From a virus: a stretch of DNA of 39,660 nucleotides. Within the stretch, counting starts at the first letter, position 1, and each line of letters begins with the position of its first letter. The notes under the pieces are model-generated. The model saw only the letters and a program-made list of their open reading frames with translations. It made no database searches and had not been told where the DNA came from. Where the stretch lies: the IMG/VR virus record IMGVR_UViG_3300027985_000717, positions 1 through 39,660 of that record. One strand, 5' to 3'. The translations under genes were made by a program, and so were the position numbers. Positions 17,306 to 24,499 of this stretch are shown in pieces.

Positions 17306-18250
17306 TTGAAGGATTATAGTAATTATCATACACAAAGTAAAGATAAAATCGCTCATGATGCAAATAAAATTTTTCAAATGCACTTAGACGGTGCAGAAGG
17401 TAAATTTGGTCTAATTGATGGTATTCAACATAGTTTTGTTTTACAAAAACATGTTAATCAAATGAGTGAATTTAAAGAGTCTAATAAAATTATGTGTAAA
17501 TCAGAAGTAGATTTAAAAAGAGGTTCTATTGTTGAATGTGAGGGGCTTGTATATATAGCAATGTCAGATGTAAATGATAATAGTATATATAAAGATGCTG
17601 AAATTATAAAAACTAATAATACTTTACGTTTTTATAATGAAAATAAAAACTTATGTGAAGTGCCTTGTATATTCTCTAATATTAATATAGGAACAGGTAA
17701 TAGTAAATTTATAAATTTGTCATTGGGTCATTATTTAATATTTATTTCAAGTGGATATATAAATAAAACAAAATTTGACTATAATTTAAGATTTATTTTA
17801 AATGATTCATCATACAAGGTAGAAGGTATTAGTAATTCAATTAATGGATTGTTAAAAATTGAATTGGTCGATGATGAATTTACAGATGATGATAATCGTG
17901 AACTTGGAATTGCTAATTATTATTCAAATCAGCCTATAGATATATCTACAGGAAACAATATAATAATTAATATTTTACCATTAAATACTTCTATTGTAAT
18001 AAATAAAAGTATCTCATTTACTGCAAAAGTTTTAAATAATGGAATTGAAGACAGTACAAAATCAGTTATATGGAGTTTACGTAATTCTGATGAAAGCATA
18101 AATGTTTATGCTAACATTATACAAAATGGTAATAATTGCATTTTAACCGCAGGTTTAAATATTAATAAATTTATAAAATTAAAATGTACTCTCGATGAAG
18201 ATAATCAAGTATATGTTGAGCGTGAAATAAGAATAACAAATGTATTTTAA
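17306..18250 (+). CDS. Candidate head closure protein with an Ig-like C-terminus
   Basis: 314 aa, TTG start after AAGGTGGTGG. The N-terminal part contains VDLKRGSIVECEGLVYIAM, a small-beta-barrel pattern typical of stopper/head-closure proteins. The C-terminal 85 residues (from about 225) look like an Ig/Big-type domain (INKSISFTAKVLNNGIED...VIWSLRNSD), as displayed on many phage particles. Connector position agrees. The C-terminal domain is probably surface-exposed. Confidence 0.5.
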   Translation: MKDYSNYHTQSKDKIAHDANKIFQMHLDGAEGKFGLIDGIQHSFVLQKHVNQMSEFKESNKIMCKSEVDLKRGSIVECEGLVYIAMSDVNDNSIYKDAEIIKTNNTLRFYNENKNLCEVPCIFSNINIGTGNSKFINLSLGHYLIFISSGYINKTKFDYNLRFILNDSSYKVEGISNSINGLLKIELVDDEFTDDDNRELGIANYYSNQPIDISTGNNIIINILPLNTSIVINKSISFTAKVLNNGIEDSTKSVIWSLRNSDESINVYANIIQNGNNCILTAGLNINKFIKLKCTLDEDNQVYVEREIRITNVF

Positions 18251-18266
18251 AAAGGGGTGATTTTGA

Positions 18267-18761
18267 TTGAATAGTTTAAAATTTGAACATATAGAATCTA
18301 ATTTAGTAAAATTATTTACTTTATTACAGTCTAATCAAAACATCGCTAAATATGTTTATTATTTAGTAGATGACCCTTTATCTAAACCTGATGTAGTCGT
18401 AGATTTATATGAACAAGAAAATTATTTACTAACAATTTTTGATGAAGCAATACCTGAATCTGAAAAGGTTAGAATTTTTTTAAATCCTTATGTTGGTAGC
18501 TTTAAAAATTTAGGAATTGGAGACATATCTTATGAAATGGATATTGTTGTCCCAAAATCAAAATGGTTACTTAAAGGAATGGGGAAGCTTAGAGCCTTTT
18601 GTATAGCTAATGAATTTAATAAAATGGTAGATGGTAAACCAGTAGCTGGTATTGGCAATACAAGTATTGATAATTTTAAAGTGTTTAAAATTAATGCAAT
18701 TTATTCTTGTTTATCTGTAATTATTAATACTAAAACTTCTACTTTAAAAGATGGTGTTTAA
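18267..18761 (+). CDS. Candidate tail completion/terminator protein
   Basis: 164 aa, TTG start after AAAGGGGTGA. Mixed alpha/beta, with an amphipathic N-terminal helix, a central hydrophobic strand pattern and no Cys cluster. It lies after the probable head closure gene and two genes before the tail tube gene, the normal site for the tail-terminator or neck proteins. Assigned by position only. Confidence 0.42.
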   Translation: MNSLKFEHIESNLVKLFTLLQSNQNIAKYVYYLVDDPLSKPDVVVDLYEQENYLLTIFDEAIPESEKVRIFLNPYVGSFKNLGIGDISYEMDIVVPKSKWLLKGMGKLRAFCIANEFNKMVDGKPVAGIGNTSIDNFKVFKINAIYSCLSVIINTKTSTLKDGV

Positions 18762-18763
18762 AA

Positions 18764-19501
18764 TTGAATGATTTGCGTTATATACTAAATTTACCTATTG
18801 AAATTAATGGTATAGGAACTATCTATCCAATGACTATGAGAGAATATGCTATGCATTCACATTATTTTGATGTTTTATGCATAACTACATATCTATTACT
18901 ACAACAAATAGATTTAAACGAAAAAGAAAAAAGAGAAGAAATTGAATGTAATGTCAAAAATTTTGATGTAATTTGTAACGAAAAAGAATTAATTAATTTA
19001 TTGTTAGAATTATTGAAAATTTCTTTTAAACCTAAAAAAATCTTATATTGTCCAATACTTCAAAGAGTTTTAATTAATAATTATGTTATTTCAAGAGATA
19101 ATTACGATTTTATAAGAAATCAAATTATAAAAGTAAATAACATACATTTACCAAAACAAGCTAAAACCAAGGAATTACAAGATTGGTTTAACAAAGCTTA
19201 TAAAGTGAAAAATAGTCAAAATAAAAATTCTGGAGATATGGAAGATATTATTACAAGTATAATGGCTCTTACTGGATATAAAGTTGAAGATATATCTAAT
19301 ATGACCGTTTACCAAATTAATAAATTAATTGCAAGATTAAATAAAATTAGTGAATACAATACTAATATTCAATTTTTATGTGTTGGAGCAGAAAAAATTA
19401 AACTTGAGCATTGGAGTAATAAAATAAATGAAGAATTTGATAATATAACAACTGATTTTGATAGTTTCACTTCAACAATGAATTCTTATCAAAAACTGTA
19501 A
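18764..19501 (+). CDS. Unknown morphogenesis protein, 245 aa
   Basis: TTG start three bases after the preceding stop, so probably coupled; the ribosome binding site is weak (AGATGGTG). The protein is helical and begins MNDLRYILNLPIEING; the segment EDIITSIMALTGYKVEDISNMTVYQINKLIARLN has the look of tail chaperone-like proteins (Gp15 type). It sits directly before the tail tube gene, earlier than chaperones usually do. Possible assembly chaperone, uncertain. Confidence 0.42.
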   Translation: MNDLRYILNLPIEINGIGTIYPMTMREYAMHSHYFDVLCITTYLLLQQIDLNEKEKREEIECNVKNFDVICNEKELINLLLELLKISFKPKKILYCPILQRVLINNYVISRDNYDFIRNQIIKVNNIHLPKQAKTKELQDWFNKAYKVKNSQNKNSGDMEDIITSIMALTGYKVEDISNMTVYQINKLIARLNKISEYNTNIQFLCVGAEKIKLEHWSNKINEEFDNITTDFDSFTSTMNSYQKL

Positions 19502-19519
19502 TACGAGGAGGAATTTAAT

Positions 19520-20308
19520 ATGTCTTTAATTGGCAGAAAATTACAAGTAATTGACACGATGGATATATTACTTGTAGATAAGACAACTGGTTCAACAATA
19601 TTTAGTGGGTACACCACTAGAGCAGGTTTAGAGCAGAATGTAGAAAAAATAGATATTTTTGCTGGTATAGGTGGGGGAAAAATTACTCAGTTAAATACTA
19701 GAAAAACTATGATGCTTGATGTTTCAATGGCAGAATTTAATCTTGACGCATTGGCGTCTATCAATGGAGTGGCATTAGATACAATATCTACTGGTACATA
19801 TTATATTAATAAAAGTTTTAATATTACCACTTTAACTGCAACCGTAACAGATGCCACAAGAATTTTAGCAGTAAGAAATCCAGATACAGGAGAATTTTTA
19901 AAAATAGTTTCTGGTGAACCTGCTAGTATAAGTGAAGTTAAAGTTGCGGGAACAGCATTAACATTTTATACTGGTTTTACACCAACAACATGTTTAGTCT
20001 CTTGTGCAGCTCCTGCTACTGCTGGAAAAGATAATTATACTATTATATTTAATGCAGCAAGTTTTCCTAAAAACTGTGAATTACTTTTAAATACTGTAGC
20101 ATTCGATACAGATACACAAGAAATTGCTGCTGACTTATATATGAATTTTTACAAAGGTGCTATTGACCCTAATTTTAATTTAAGTTTTGAAGTAGGTAAA
20201 AATATTGAAACACCTTTAAAAGTAGAAGTACTCATACCAGATAAAATGCCAGATGGAACATTAAATACTACTAAAGAAATTGGTAAATTTGTTGTAACTG
20301 AGAGGTAA
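19520..20308 (+). CDS. Major tail tube protein
   Basis: 262 aa, ATG after CGAGGAGGAA. Predicted almost entirely beta, with Thr/Ala-rich strands (TATVTDATRILAVRNPDTGEF) and a C-terminal strand KVEVLIPDKMPDG. Stacked rings of this protein would form the long tail. Length, composition and position between connectors and tape measure match siphovirus tube proteins. Ribosome binding site is among the strongest in the region, fitting an abundant protein. Confidence 0.72.
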   Translation: MSLIGRKLQVIDTMDILLVDKTTGSTIFSGYTTRAGLEQNVEKIDIFAGIGGGKITQLNTRKTMMLDVSMAEFNLDALASINGVALDTISTGTYYINKSFNITTLTATVTDATRILAVRNPDTGEFLKIVSGEPASISEVKVAGTALTFYTGFTPTTCLVSCAAPATAGKDNYTIIFNAASFPKNCELLLNTVAFDTDTQEIAADLYMNFYKGAIDPNFNLSFEVGKNIETPLKVEVLIPDKMPDGTLNTTKEIGKFVVTER

Positions 20309-20310
20309 TT

Positions 20311-20538
20311 ATGAGAATAAAATGGATTGCTATTTATCCCAATCCTAATGAAATTTCAAGAAATAAATACTATGAGTATAAGCTTAAAAATGATGTTGCT
20401 CAAGTATTTGGGGATGGTTTAGTTTTAAACTATACTATTAGTCAATTAAAAGAATTTTTTGAATTAGAAGTTGGAAATTGGGAAGATGTTTTTAAAATAA
20501 AAAGCAGTAAGGAAATAAAAAAAAATGATTTTATATAG
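20311..20538 (+). CDS. Small protein after the tail tube, 75 aa
   Basis: ATG two bases after the tube protein stop, with GAGG in the upstream gene's end as ribosome binding site, so coupled. Contains WIAIYPNPNEISRNKYYEYKLKN and an acidic centre; no recognised domain. Its stop codon lies in the 5' arm of the following terminator hairpin. Function unknown. Confidence 0.6.
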   Translation: MRIKWIAIYPNPNEISRNKYYEYKLKNDVAQVFGDGLVLNYTISQLKEFFELEVGNWEDVFKIKSSKEIKKNDFI

Positions 20539-20592
20539 AGTAGATTAATAGATATAAAATAAAAATAAATCTACTCTACTCTTATTTTTTAT
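20536..20592 (+). terminator. Terminator after the tail tube genes
   Basis: TAGAGTAGATT (20536-20546) pairs with AATCTACTCTA (20568-20578), 11 bp, with a 21-base loop, then CTCTTATTTTTT. Ends the head/tube block. Confidence 0.6.
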
Positions 20593-20641
20593 TTAACTAA
20601 TTAATAATTCAAATAAAATTAAGTTTCATCTAATTTTTTAC

Positions 20642-20667
20642 AGAGTAGTTGTTTTTATAACTACTCT
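20642..20667 (+). terminator. Second hairpin with a similar stem
   Basis: AGAGTAGTT pairs with AACTACTCT (9 bp) and is followed by TTCTTAT. The stem resembles that of the terminator at 20536 and the hairpin at 22213. The 230 bases from 20539 to 20772 hold only these hairpins and the tRNA-like relic. Confidence 0.5.
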
Positions 20668-20676
20668 TTCTTATAT

Positions 20677-20725
20677 GGGAAGAAACGTAAACAGGCTTTT
20701 AGTAGGTTCAAACCCTACTCTTCTC
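20677..20725 (+). pseudogene. tRNA relic: acceptor stem plus T arm only
   Basis: GGGAAGA (20677-20683) pairs with TCTTCTC (20719-20725; one G-T), directly flanking a textbook T arm, GTAGG-TTCAAAC-CCTAC (20702-20718). Only 18 bases lie between the 5' acceptor strand and the T arm, so the D and anticodon arms are missing. No CCA follows (TTTCT). Looks like a tRNA with an internal deletion, or a tRNA-like minihelix. Confidence 0.55.
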
Positions 20726-20772
20726 TTTCTTAGTTTATTCTAAAAATAAAATCTTTAAAAGGAAGTGTTTTT

Positions 20773-21204
20773 ATTTCACAAATAATTTTAACTATAGATA
20801 ATAAAACTATAGAAAAATATAACAAATTCTATTTTAAAAAATTTCCAAAAAGAAAAAAAGAACCTATCGAAGCACCTACTCACCCATCTATAAATAAGTG
20901 GATGATAATGAAAAGACCTATAATGAATGCTCTTAAACAAACATGGAAAGATTTTATTATCTGGTTTGTAGAAGAAAATGGATTAACAAATAAACAAATT
21001 GAAAAATGTGAAATGATGTTTATATCCTACTTCAAAACCAAAATCCGTAAAGACTGTGATAATACAGTGCCCAAATTTATTTTAGATGGTTTGGCAGATA
21101 GTGGATTAATAATTGATGATGATTCATTACATGTAACAAGTTTAACATTGAAATGTGATTATGATAAAGAAAATCCAAGAACTGAAATTTATATTTCACA
21201 TTAA
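20773..21204 (+). CDS. RusA-like Holliday junction resolvase, apparent AUU start
   Basis: Endonuclease expected to resolve four-way junctions during phage recombination and packaging. The C-terminal half has the RusA pattern: KIRKDCDNTVPKFILDGLADSGLIIDDD, i.e. the D-x-D-N...K...D-x-L...G-x-I-x-D-D acid set, then a closing strand ending in TEIYI. The first ATG (20902) would cut off the N-terminal strand that the family needs. The frame stays open upstream to ATT at 20773, seven bases after AAAGGAAG (20758-20765), giving 143 residues, the normal RusA length, with the N-terminal strand (IILTI) in place. An AUU start is rare but known (infC). The gene is an insertion among tail genes. Confidence 0.75.
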   Translation: MSQIILTIDNKTIEKYNKFYFKKFPKRKKEPIEAPTHPSINKWMIMKRPIMNALKQTWKDFIIWFVEENGLTNKQIEKCEMMFISYFKTKIRKDCDNTVPKFILDGLADSGLIIDDDSLHVTSLTLKCDYDKENPRTEIYISH

Positions 21205-21215
21205 TTTATAATTTT
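21201..21215 (+). promoter_or_regulatory. TAATTTATAAT motif, copy 7
   Basis: TTAATTTATAATTTT overlapping the resolvase stop codon and 15 bases before the next ATG, with GAAAGGA between. Places the promoter-like element almost against the ribosome binding site. Confidence 0.63.
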
Positions 21216-21230
21216 GAAAGGATAGATATT

Positions 21231-21674
21231 ATGGCTAATAAAAAAATGAATTTAGGAAGTTTAAAAAAGATTGAAAGTAAACAATTTACTCAAAAGAAAA
21301 TTATTGTAGGTGATTTTGAAGTATTAATAGATCAACAGTTTAAGAAAAGTAAGATACTTGCTTTGTTAAAAGAGTTTTTAGAAAAAGATGAATATACAAA
21401 GAAAAACAATATTAACATGGATGTTTTAAGTTACTTATTTATTTTATGTATAAAATATTTCACAGATATTGACATGGGGGAAACGTTTGAAGAACAAATA
21501 TTTGCTGGGAATGTGTTGGTTGACATGGAATATATGGATATCATTTCAGAAGCTTTTGACGAGAACGAAATGAAAAAAATCGCAAAAACGTTTGAAGAAT
21601 TTAGAGATAATGTCGAAAAGTTGGCTGAAGAAATGAAAAAAGAAAAAGAGTTGAAAAATTCAGAAGAATCGTAA
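21231..21674 (+). CDS. Candidate tail assembly chaperone
   Basis: 147 aa, ATG after GAAAGGAT. Acidic and helical, with a Lys-rich N-terminus and a Glu/Lys-rich C-terminal coiled segment (KKIAKTFEEFRDNVEKLAEEMKK). Size, composition and place between tail tube and tape measure fit the first chaperone that coats the tape measure. No slippery heptamer or longer -1 frame was evident at its end. Assigned on context. Confidence 0.48.
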   Translation: MANKKMNLGSLKKIESKQFTQKKIIVGDFEVLIDQQFKKSKILALLKEFLEKDEYTKKNNINMDVLSYLFILCIKYFTDIDMGETFEEQIFAGNVLVDMEYMDIISEAFDENEMKKIAKTFEEFRDNVEKLAEEMKKEKELKNSEES

Positions 21675-21697
21675 TTTTACTATTAGGATGTGATTAA

Positions 21698-22159
21698 ATG
21701 GCTAAATATTATAAGTCAATAGAAGAATATCTTAAAGTTGCACAAAAATCAGTTGATAAGGCTTTAGAAAGTAAAGAAGTTGAACAACTTGCTAAAGAAA
21801 CTATGTTTGCAAGTATCCATAACGTAGTTTATGCCTCTTATGAACCAAAAAATTATAAAAGACGTAGTGATAAGCCATTTCAATCTGCTTTTGGCACGGA
21901 TGGTTTGGGAGACCCTAATAACATTATTAAATCACAAGCTAAAAATGGTGTAATAGAATTTACTAACGAAGCAAATTTTAAATTAGGTAGAGCAGGTGGA
22001 ATGGATGCTAGTAAAAGTCTAGCGGAAAACATAATTGATGGTTATGGAGATGCTCCTTGGAGTATAGCGAGAGACTTTATTAGTGATGCTGAAGAACATG
22101 TGCCATATGACGAAATAGAAAATATTATTATAGAAGAGTTAAAGAAAGAAGGATTTTAG
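21698..22159 (+). CDS. Phage structural protein, tail/neck type
   Basis: 153 aa, ATG with TAGGATGTG upstream. The pattern VYASYEPKNYKRR...FGTDGLGDPNNI is typical of small siphophage proteins of the HK97-gp10-like or minor tail group, where a Tyr/Pro/Arg-rich strand precedes a Gly/Leu/Asp turn. No enzymatic residues seen. Probably a tail or neck component; this would place it later in gene order than usual for gp10-like proteins. Confidence 0.5.
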   Translation: MAKYYKSIEEYLKVAQKSVDKALESKEVEQLAKETMFASIHNVVYASYEPKNYKRRSDKPFQSAFGTDGLGDPNNIIKSQAKNGVIEFTNEANFKLGRAGGMDASKSLAENIIDGYGDAPWSIARDFISDAEEHVPYDEIENIIIEELKKEGF

Positions 22160-22191
22160 CTTATAATTTTAAATGAAATCTGAATTTTAAT

Positions 22192-22206
22192 TTAATTTAT
22201 AATTAG
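22192..22206 (+). promoter_or_regulatory. TAATTTATAAT motif, copy 8 (upstream of the recombinase)
   Basis: TTAATTTATAATTAG, 62 bases before the recombinase ATG, the longest gap of the set before a protein gene. A hairpin occupies the gap. Confidence 0.62.
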
Positions 22207-22212
22207 TTATTT

Positions 22213-22240
22213 ATAGAGTAGAATAAAACTTCTGCTCTAT
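22213..22240 (+). other. Leader hairpin before the recombinase
   Basis: ATAGAG-T-AGAA pairs with TTCT-G-CTCTAT (11 pairs with one T-G) around TAAAAC, followed by TTTAGTTTT. Placed between motif 8 and the recombinase, it could act as an attenuator. Confidence 0.55.
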
Positions 22241-22268
22241 TTTAGTTTTAAACAAAGGAAGTGATTAA

Positions 22269-23237
22269 ATGGCAGAAAGAAGTAAAAGAATAGAAGTTTA
22301 TGATGAAGAAAAAATTAAAAATATTAATCTAGAAACTAAAAAGTTATTAGAAAAATATAAAATGGATATGACAATAAGAGAGTTGTCAGAAACTACAATA
22401 AAATCATATATTTCTGACTTATACCAATGGTTTATTTACATTTATGACAAACAATTAAACCAATGTCCAACAGAATTTGAAGAAGATGATATTGTTGAGT
22501 TTTTTTATTTTTGTAAAACAGAAGGTAATAATTCAAGAAGAATGAAAAGAAGAATGTCTTCCGTGTCAGCATTTTATAAATTTTTGAGACGTAAAAAAAT
22601 AATAAAAGAAAATCCTATGGAATTTTTTGAAAGACCAAAAAAGGATACCGATGTTGTAGTGCAAACATTTTTAACTCAAGAACAAGTTGATTTAATGAAA
22701 CAAAAATTAATAGAGAACGGTGATAAACAACTTGAAGTTTATGCTTTATTGTCTTTATCTACTATGGCTAGAGTAAATGCAATTTCTAATATAACTTGGG
22801 AACAAATAGACTTAGAAGAAAGAGTTGTAGAAGATGTTTTAGAAAAAGAAGGTAAGACTGTAATATTATATTTTAGTTCAGAAGTAAAAGATAAATTAAT
22901 AAAACTGAAAGAATATAGAGAAGTAAATAATATAGACGATAATGGATTTTTATTTATTACGGTATATGATAAAAAAATTAATAAAGCTGACAAAAGCACT
23001 TTACAAGCTTGGGCGAAGAAAATCGGCAATATGATAGGCGTTCCGACACTTCATGCACATGATTTTAGACACTCTGGTAGTCAATTATTAAAATTATCTG
23101 GAATGGCTATAGAGGAAATTTCTGACCTCTTAAATCACGAAGGATTAGATGTCACTAAAAAATTTTATTTGAGACAAGATAAAAAGAAAATGCAAAAATC
23201 TAAAGATAAATATGAAAATATTAAAATAACCTCTTGA
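22269..23237 (+). CDS. Tyrosine recombinase (XerC/D-like integrase)
   Basis: 322-aa site-specific DNA recombinase. The N-terminal SAM-like core-binding domain spans about 30-115 (SETTIKSYISDLYQWF...RRMSSVSAFYKFL). The catalytic domain has all the expected residues: R168 (MARVNAISNITW), a likely K196, H264 and R267 (HAHDFRHSG), H290 (LLNHEGL) and nucleophile Y300 (KKFYLRQ). Complete and apparently active. ATG after AAAGGAAG. Oddly it lies inside the tail module, behind a late-type motif, rather than beside the repressor. It may act in integration/excision or, if the prophage is a circular plasmid, in dimer resolution. No attP core was identified. Confidence 0.92.
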   Translation: MAERSKRIEVYDEEKIKNINLETKKLLEKYKMDMTIRELSETTIKSYISDLYQWFIYIYDKQLNQCPTEFEEDDIVEFFYFCKTEGNNSRRMKRRMSSVSAFYKFLRRKKIIKENPMEFFERPKKDTDVVVQTFLTQEQVDLMKQKLIENGDKQLEVYALLSLSTMARVNAISNITWEQIDLEERVVEDVLEKEGKTVILYFSSEVKDKLIKLKEYREVNNIDDNGFLFITVYDKKINKADKSTLQAWAKKIGNMIGVPTLHAHDFRHSGSQLLKLSGMAIEEISDLLNHEGLDVTKKFYLRQDKKKMQKSKDKYENIKITS

Positions 23238-23262
23238 CAATTTTTCTTCCATATAATAGAAT
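23234..23262 (+). promoter_or_regulatory. Sigma-A-type promoter for the 62-aa gene
   Basis: TTGACA (23234-23239, overlapping the recombinase stop), 17 bases, TAGAAT (23257-23262). Transcription would give a leader of about 130 nt, AT-rich, with a possible AAAATAG/CTATTTT stem (23348-23379) before GGAGG. The only clear host-type promoter in the first 33 kb. Confidence 0.6.
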
Positions 23263-23402
23263 ATATATAAAATTAATTAATATAATTAATCTTTTCATAT
23301 GAATACATAATAATCAAAACATTTGTTCGATTATAACTAGTTAATCCAAAATAGTAATACATAACCTATTCCCTATTTTATTATTTTTGGAGGTAAAATC
23401 GA

Positions 23403-23591
23403 ATGAGTGAATTTAAGATGTTTAAAAATATTTTATTGGAAGAGTGTAAAGAATCTGTAATATCATTAAACAAACAATATAATTCTGGTGCTATAAATTA
23501 TAGTCAATATCAAGAACATATTCAATTAAAGCAAGAGCTTTTTGAAAAATACAATGATACAGAAGGATTAAATTTAATAATTAGATTTTAA
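23403..23591 (+). CDS. Small acidic/helical protein, 62 aa
   Basis: ATG after TTTGGAGGTAAAA, a strong ribosome binding site. Begins MSEFKMFKNILLEEC and is predicted as two amphipathic helices with no Cys pair or membrane segment. It has its own host-type promoter and is followed at once by a 14-bp hairpin, so it forms a separate unit next to the recombinase. An excisionase or regulator is possible from position, but no HTH is evident. Function unknown. Confidence 0.62.
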   Translation: MSEFKMFKNILLEECKESVISLNKQYNSGAINYSQYQEHIQLKQELFEKYNDTEGLNLIIRF

Positions 23592-23603
23592 GATATAGTC
23601 ACT

Positions 23604-23636
23604 ATAGAAGTTATGTACATATTACATAACTTCTAT
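23604..23636 (+). terminator. Hairpin after the 62-aa gene
   Basis: ATAGAAGTTATGTA pairs perfectly (14 bp) with TACATAACTTCTAT around CATAT. No long T-run follows, but the stem is strong and isolates the small gene from the tRNA unit. Confidence 0.6.
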
Positions 23637-23653
23637 CTGATAATATTTAATGA

Positions 23654-23668
23654 TTAATTTATAATATC
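23654..23668 (+). promoter_or_regulatory. TAATTTATAAT motif, copy 9 (upstream of tRNA-Gln)
   Basis: TTAATTTATAATATC, 42 bases before tRNA-Gln. As with copy 1 and tRNA-Tyr, the motif precedes a tRNA rather than a protein gene, which argues for a transcription role and against a translation signal. Confidence 0.65.
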
Positions 23669-23710
23669 AAATTATATTAAACTAAAAAACGAAATAGTTC
23701 TCTTTAATAT

Positions 23711-23784
23711 TGGGATATAGTCTAATGGTAGGATGTCAAACTTTGACTTTGGCGGTGATTGTTCAAATCAATCTATCCCAGCCA
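23711..23784 (+). tRNA. tRNA-Gln (UUG anticodon)
   Basis: Acceptor TGGGATA pairs with TATCCCA (U1-A72, as usual for tRNA-Gln); discriminator G and encoded CCA follow. The D arm has AATGGTA; the anticodon stem is TCAAA/TTTGG around CTTTGAC with anticodon TTG; T arm GATTG-TTCAAAT-CAATC. All parts are intact. It is directly followed by the large non-coding region. Confidence 0.9.
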
Positions 23785-24499
23785 ATAATTCTAGTCATCA
23801 ACACAAGCTGATTGACATTAGCTTAACAATCGAGTTTTAGAAATAGTGACTCTATTGAGTTTTTCGTAGTGTAAGGCAAACAAAAAACTAAAGATATAAC
23901 GAATATAATGATAATTAAGGTGAACCATACCTATATTTCTATAATGGTGATAGATAGCATGAAACCTACCAAGGGTATTGCTAAATAAGTTGGAGAGAAT
24001 ATAATTCAGAAGACAGACAGAGGATTATATTTGATGGGCTGAGCTGTCAGTTCTTGAAGTAGATAGCGGTCTGTGAGTATTATTAGCTTTTGTAGTTGAA
24101 GTAAATAATGCAAAAATCACATTGGCTGAAATAGCACGAATAATTAATTGGAATTAGATTTCCCAACAAAGAATAAATAATCCTTATTTAGTAAGGGTAA
24201 TATGGTAGTGACTATAGAATATAAGCAAAACTATAAATTTTCGTTAAAATTTGCATTTCATTGTGACATAATTAAACAAAAGAACAACCAACCGATTCGG
24301 TTGGCGTACAGTAGTATAACTATTAATTTAAAACCTTACCTGCCGCTAACAGGTAAGGTTTCCTTAGTTCTATTATATTTTTTATACAATATTCTAAATC
24401 AATAATAAAAGGTAAACATTCGGTTGCGTAAGCGACTGAACTAAATAAATGCTTTAAAAAGTAATTACCCATCAGTCGGCGAAACTAGTAAGGGTAATA
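23785..24499 (+). ncRNA. Candidate large structured non-coding RNA next to tRNA-Gln
   Basis: About 715 bases with no credible gene, between tRNA-Gln and motif copy 10. It is dense with paired segments: TAGCA/TGCTA (near 23956-23984) enclosing TACC-AAG-GGTA; ACAGAC/GTCTGT long-range pairing; CCTTA/TAAGG (24182-24196); AAATTTT-CGTT-AAAATTT; CCAACCG-ATT-CGGTTGG (24288-24304); a perfect 12-bp stem AAACCTTACCTG/CAGGTAAGGTTT (24331-24361); a 9-bp stem with a GUAA tetraloop (24419-24440); and ATTACCC/GGGTAAT (24464-24498). Local GC is higher than nearby coding DNA. Phage tRNA-adjacent giant RNAs of this size are known (GOLLD, ROOL); I cannot assign a family by eye. The 3' end could be at the 12-bp stem or near 24499. 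A 67-codon frame at 24202-24405 is not convincing. Confidence 0.62.

Noticed and set aside
23238-23402. attP site next to the recombinase
   Set aside because: The gap is AT-rich but I could not identify a core or arm sites; the bacterial attachment site is unknown, so no claim is possible.
24202-24405. 67-codon open frame on the + strand inside the non-coding region
   Set aside because: No ribosome binding site, composition unlike its neighbours, and it runs through the perfect CCAACCG and 12-bp hairpins; better explained as RNA.
23785-24499. Group I or group II intron
   Set aside because: Both flanking genes are complete, so nothing is interrupted, and I saw no group II domain V or convincing group I P/Q/R/S core. 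One AAGATATA resembles the S element but lacks partners.
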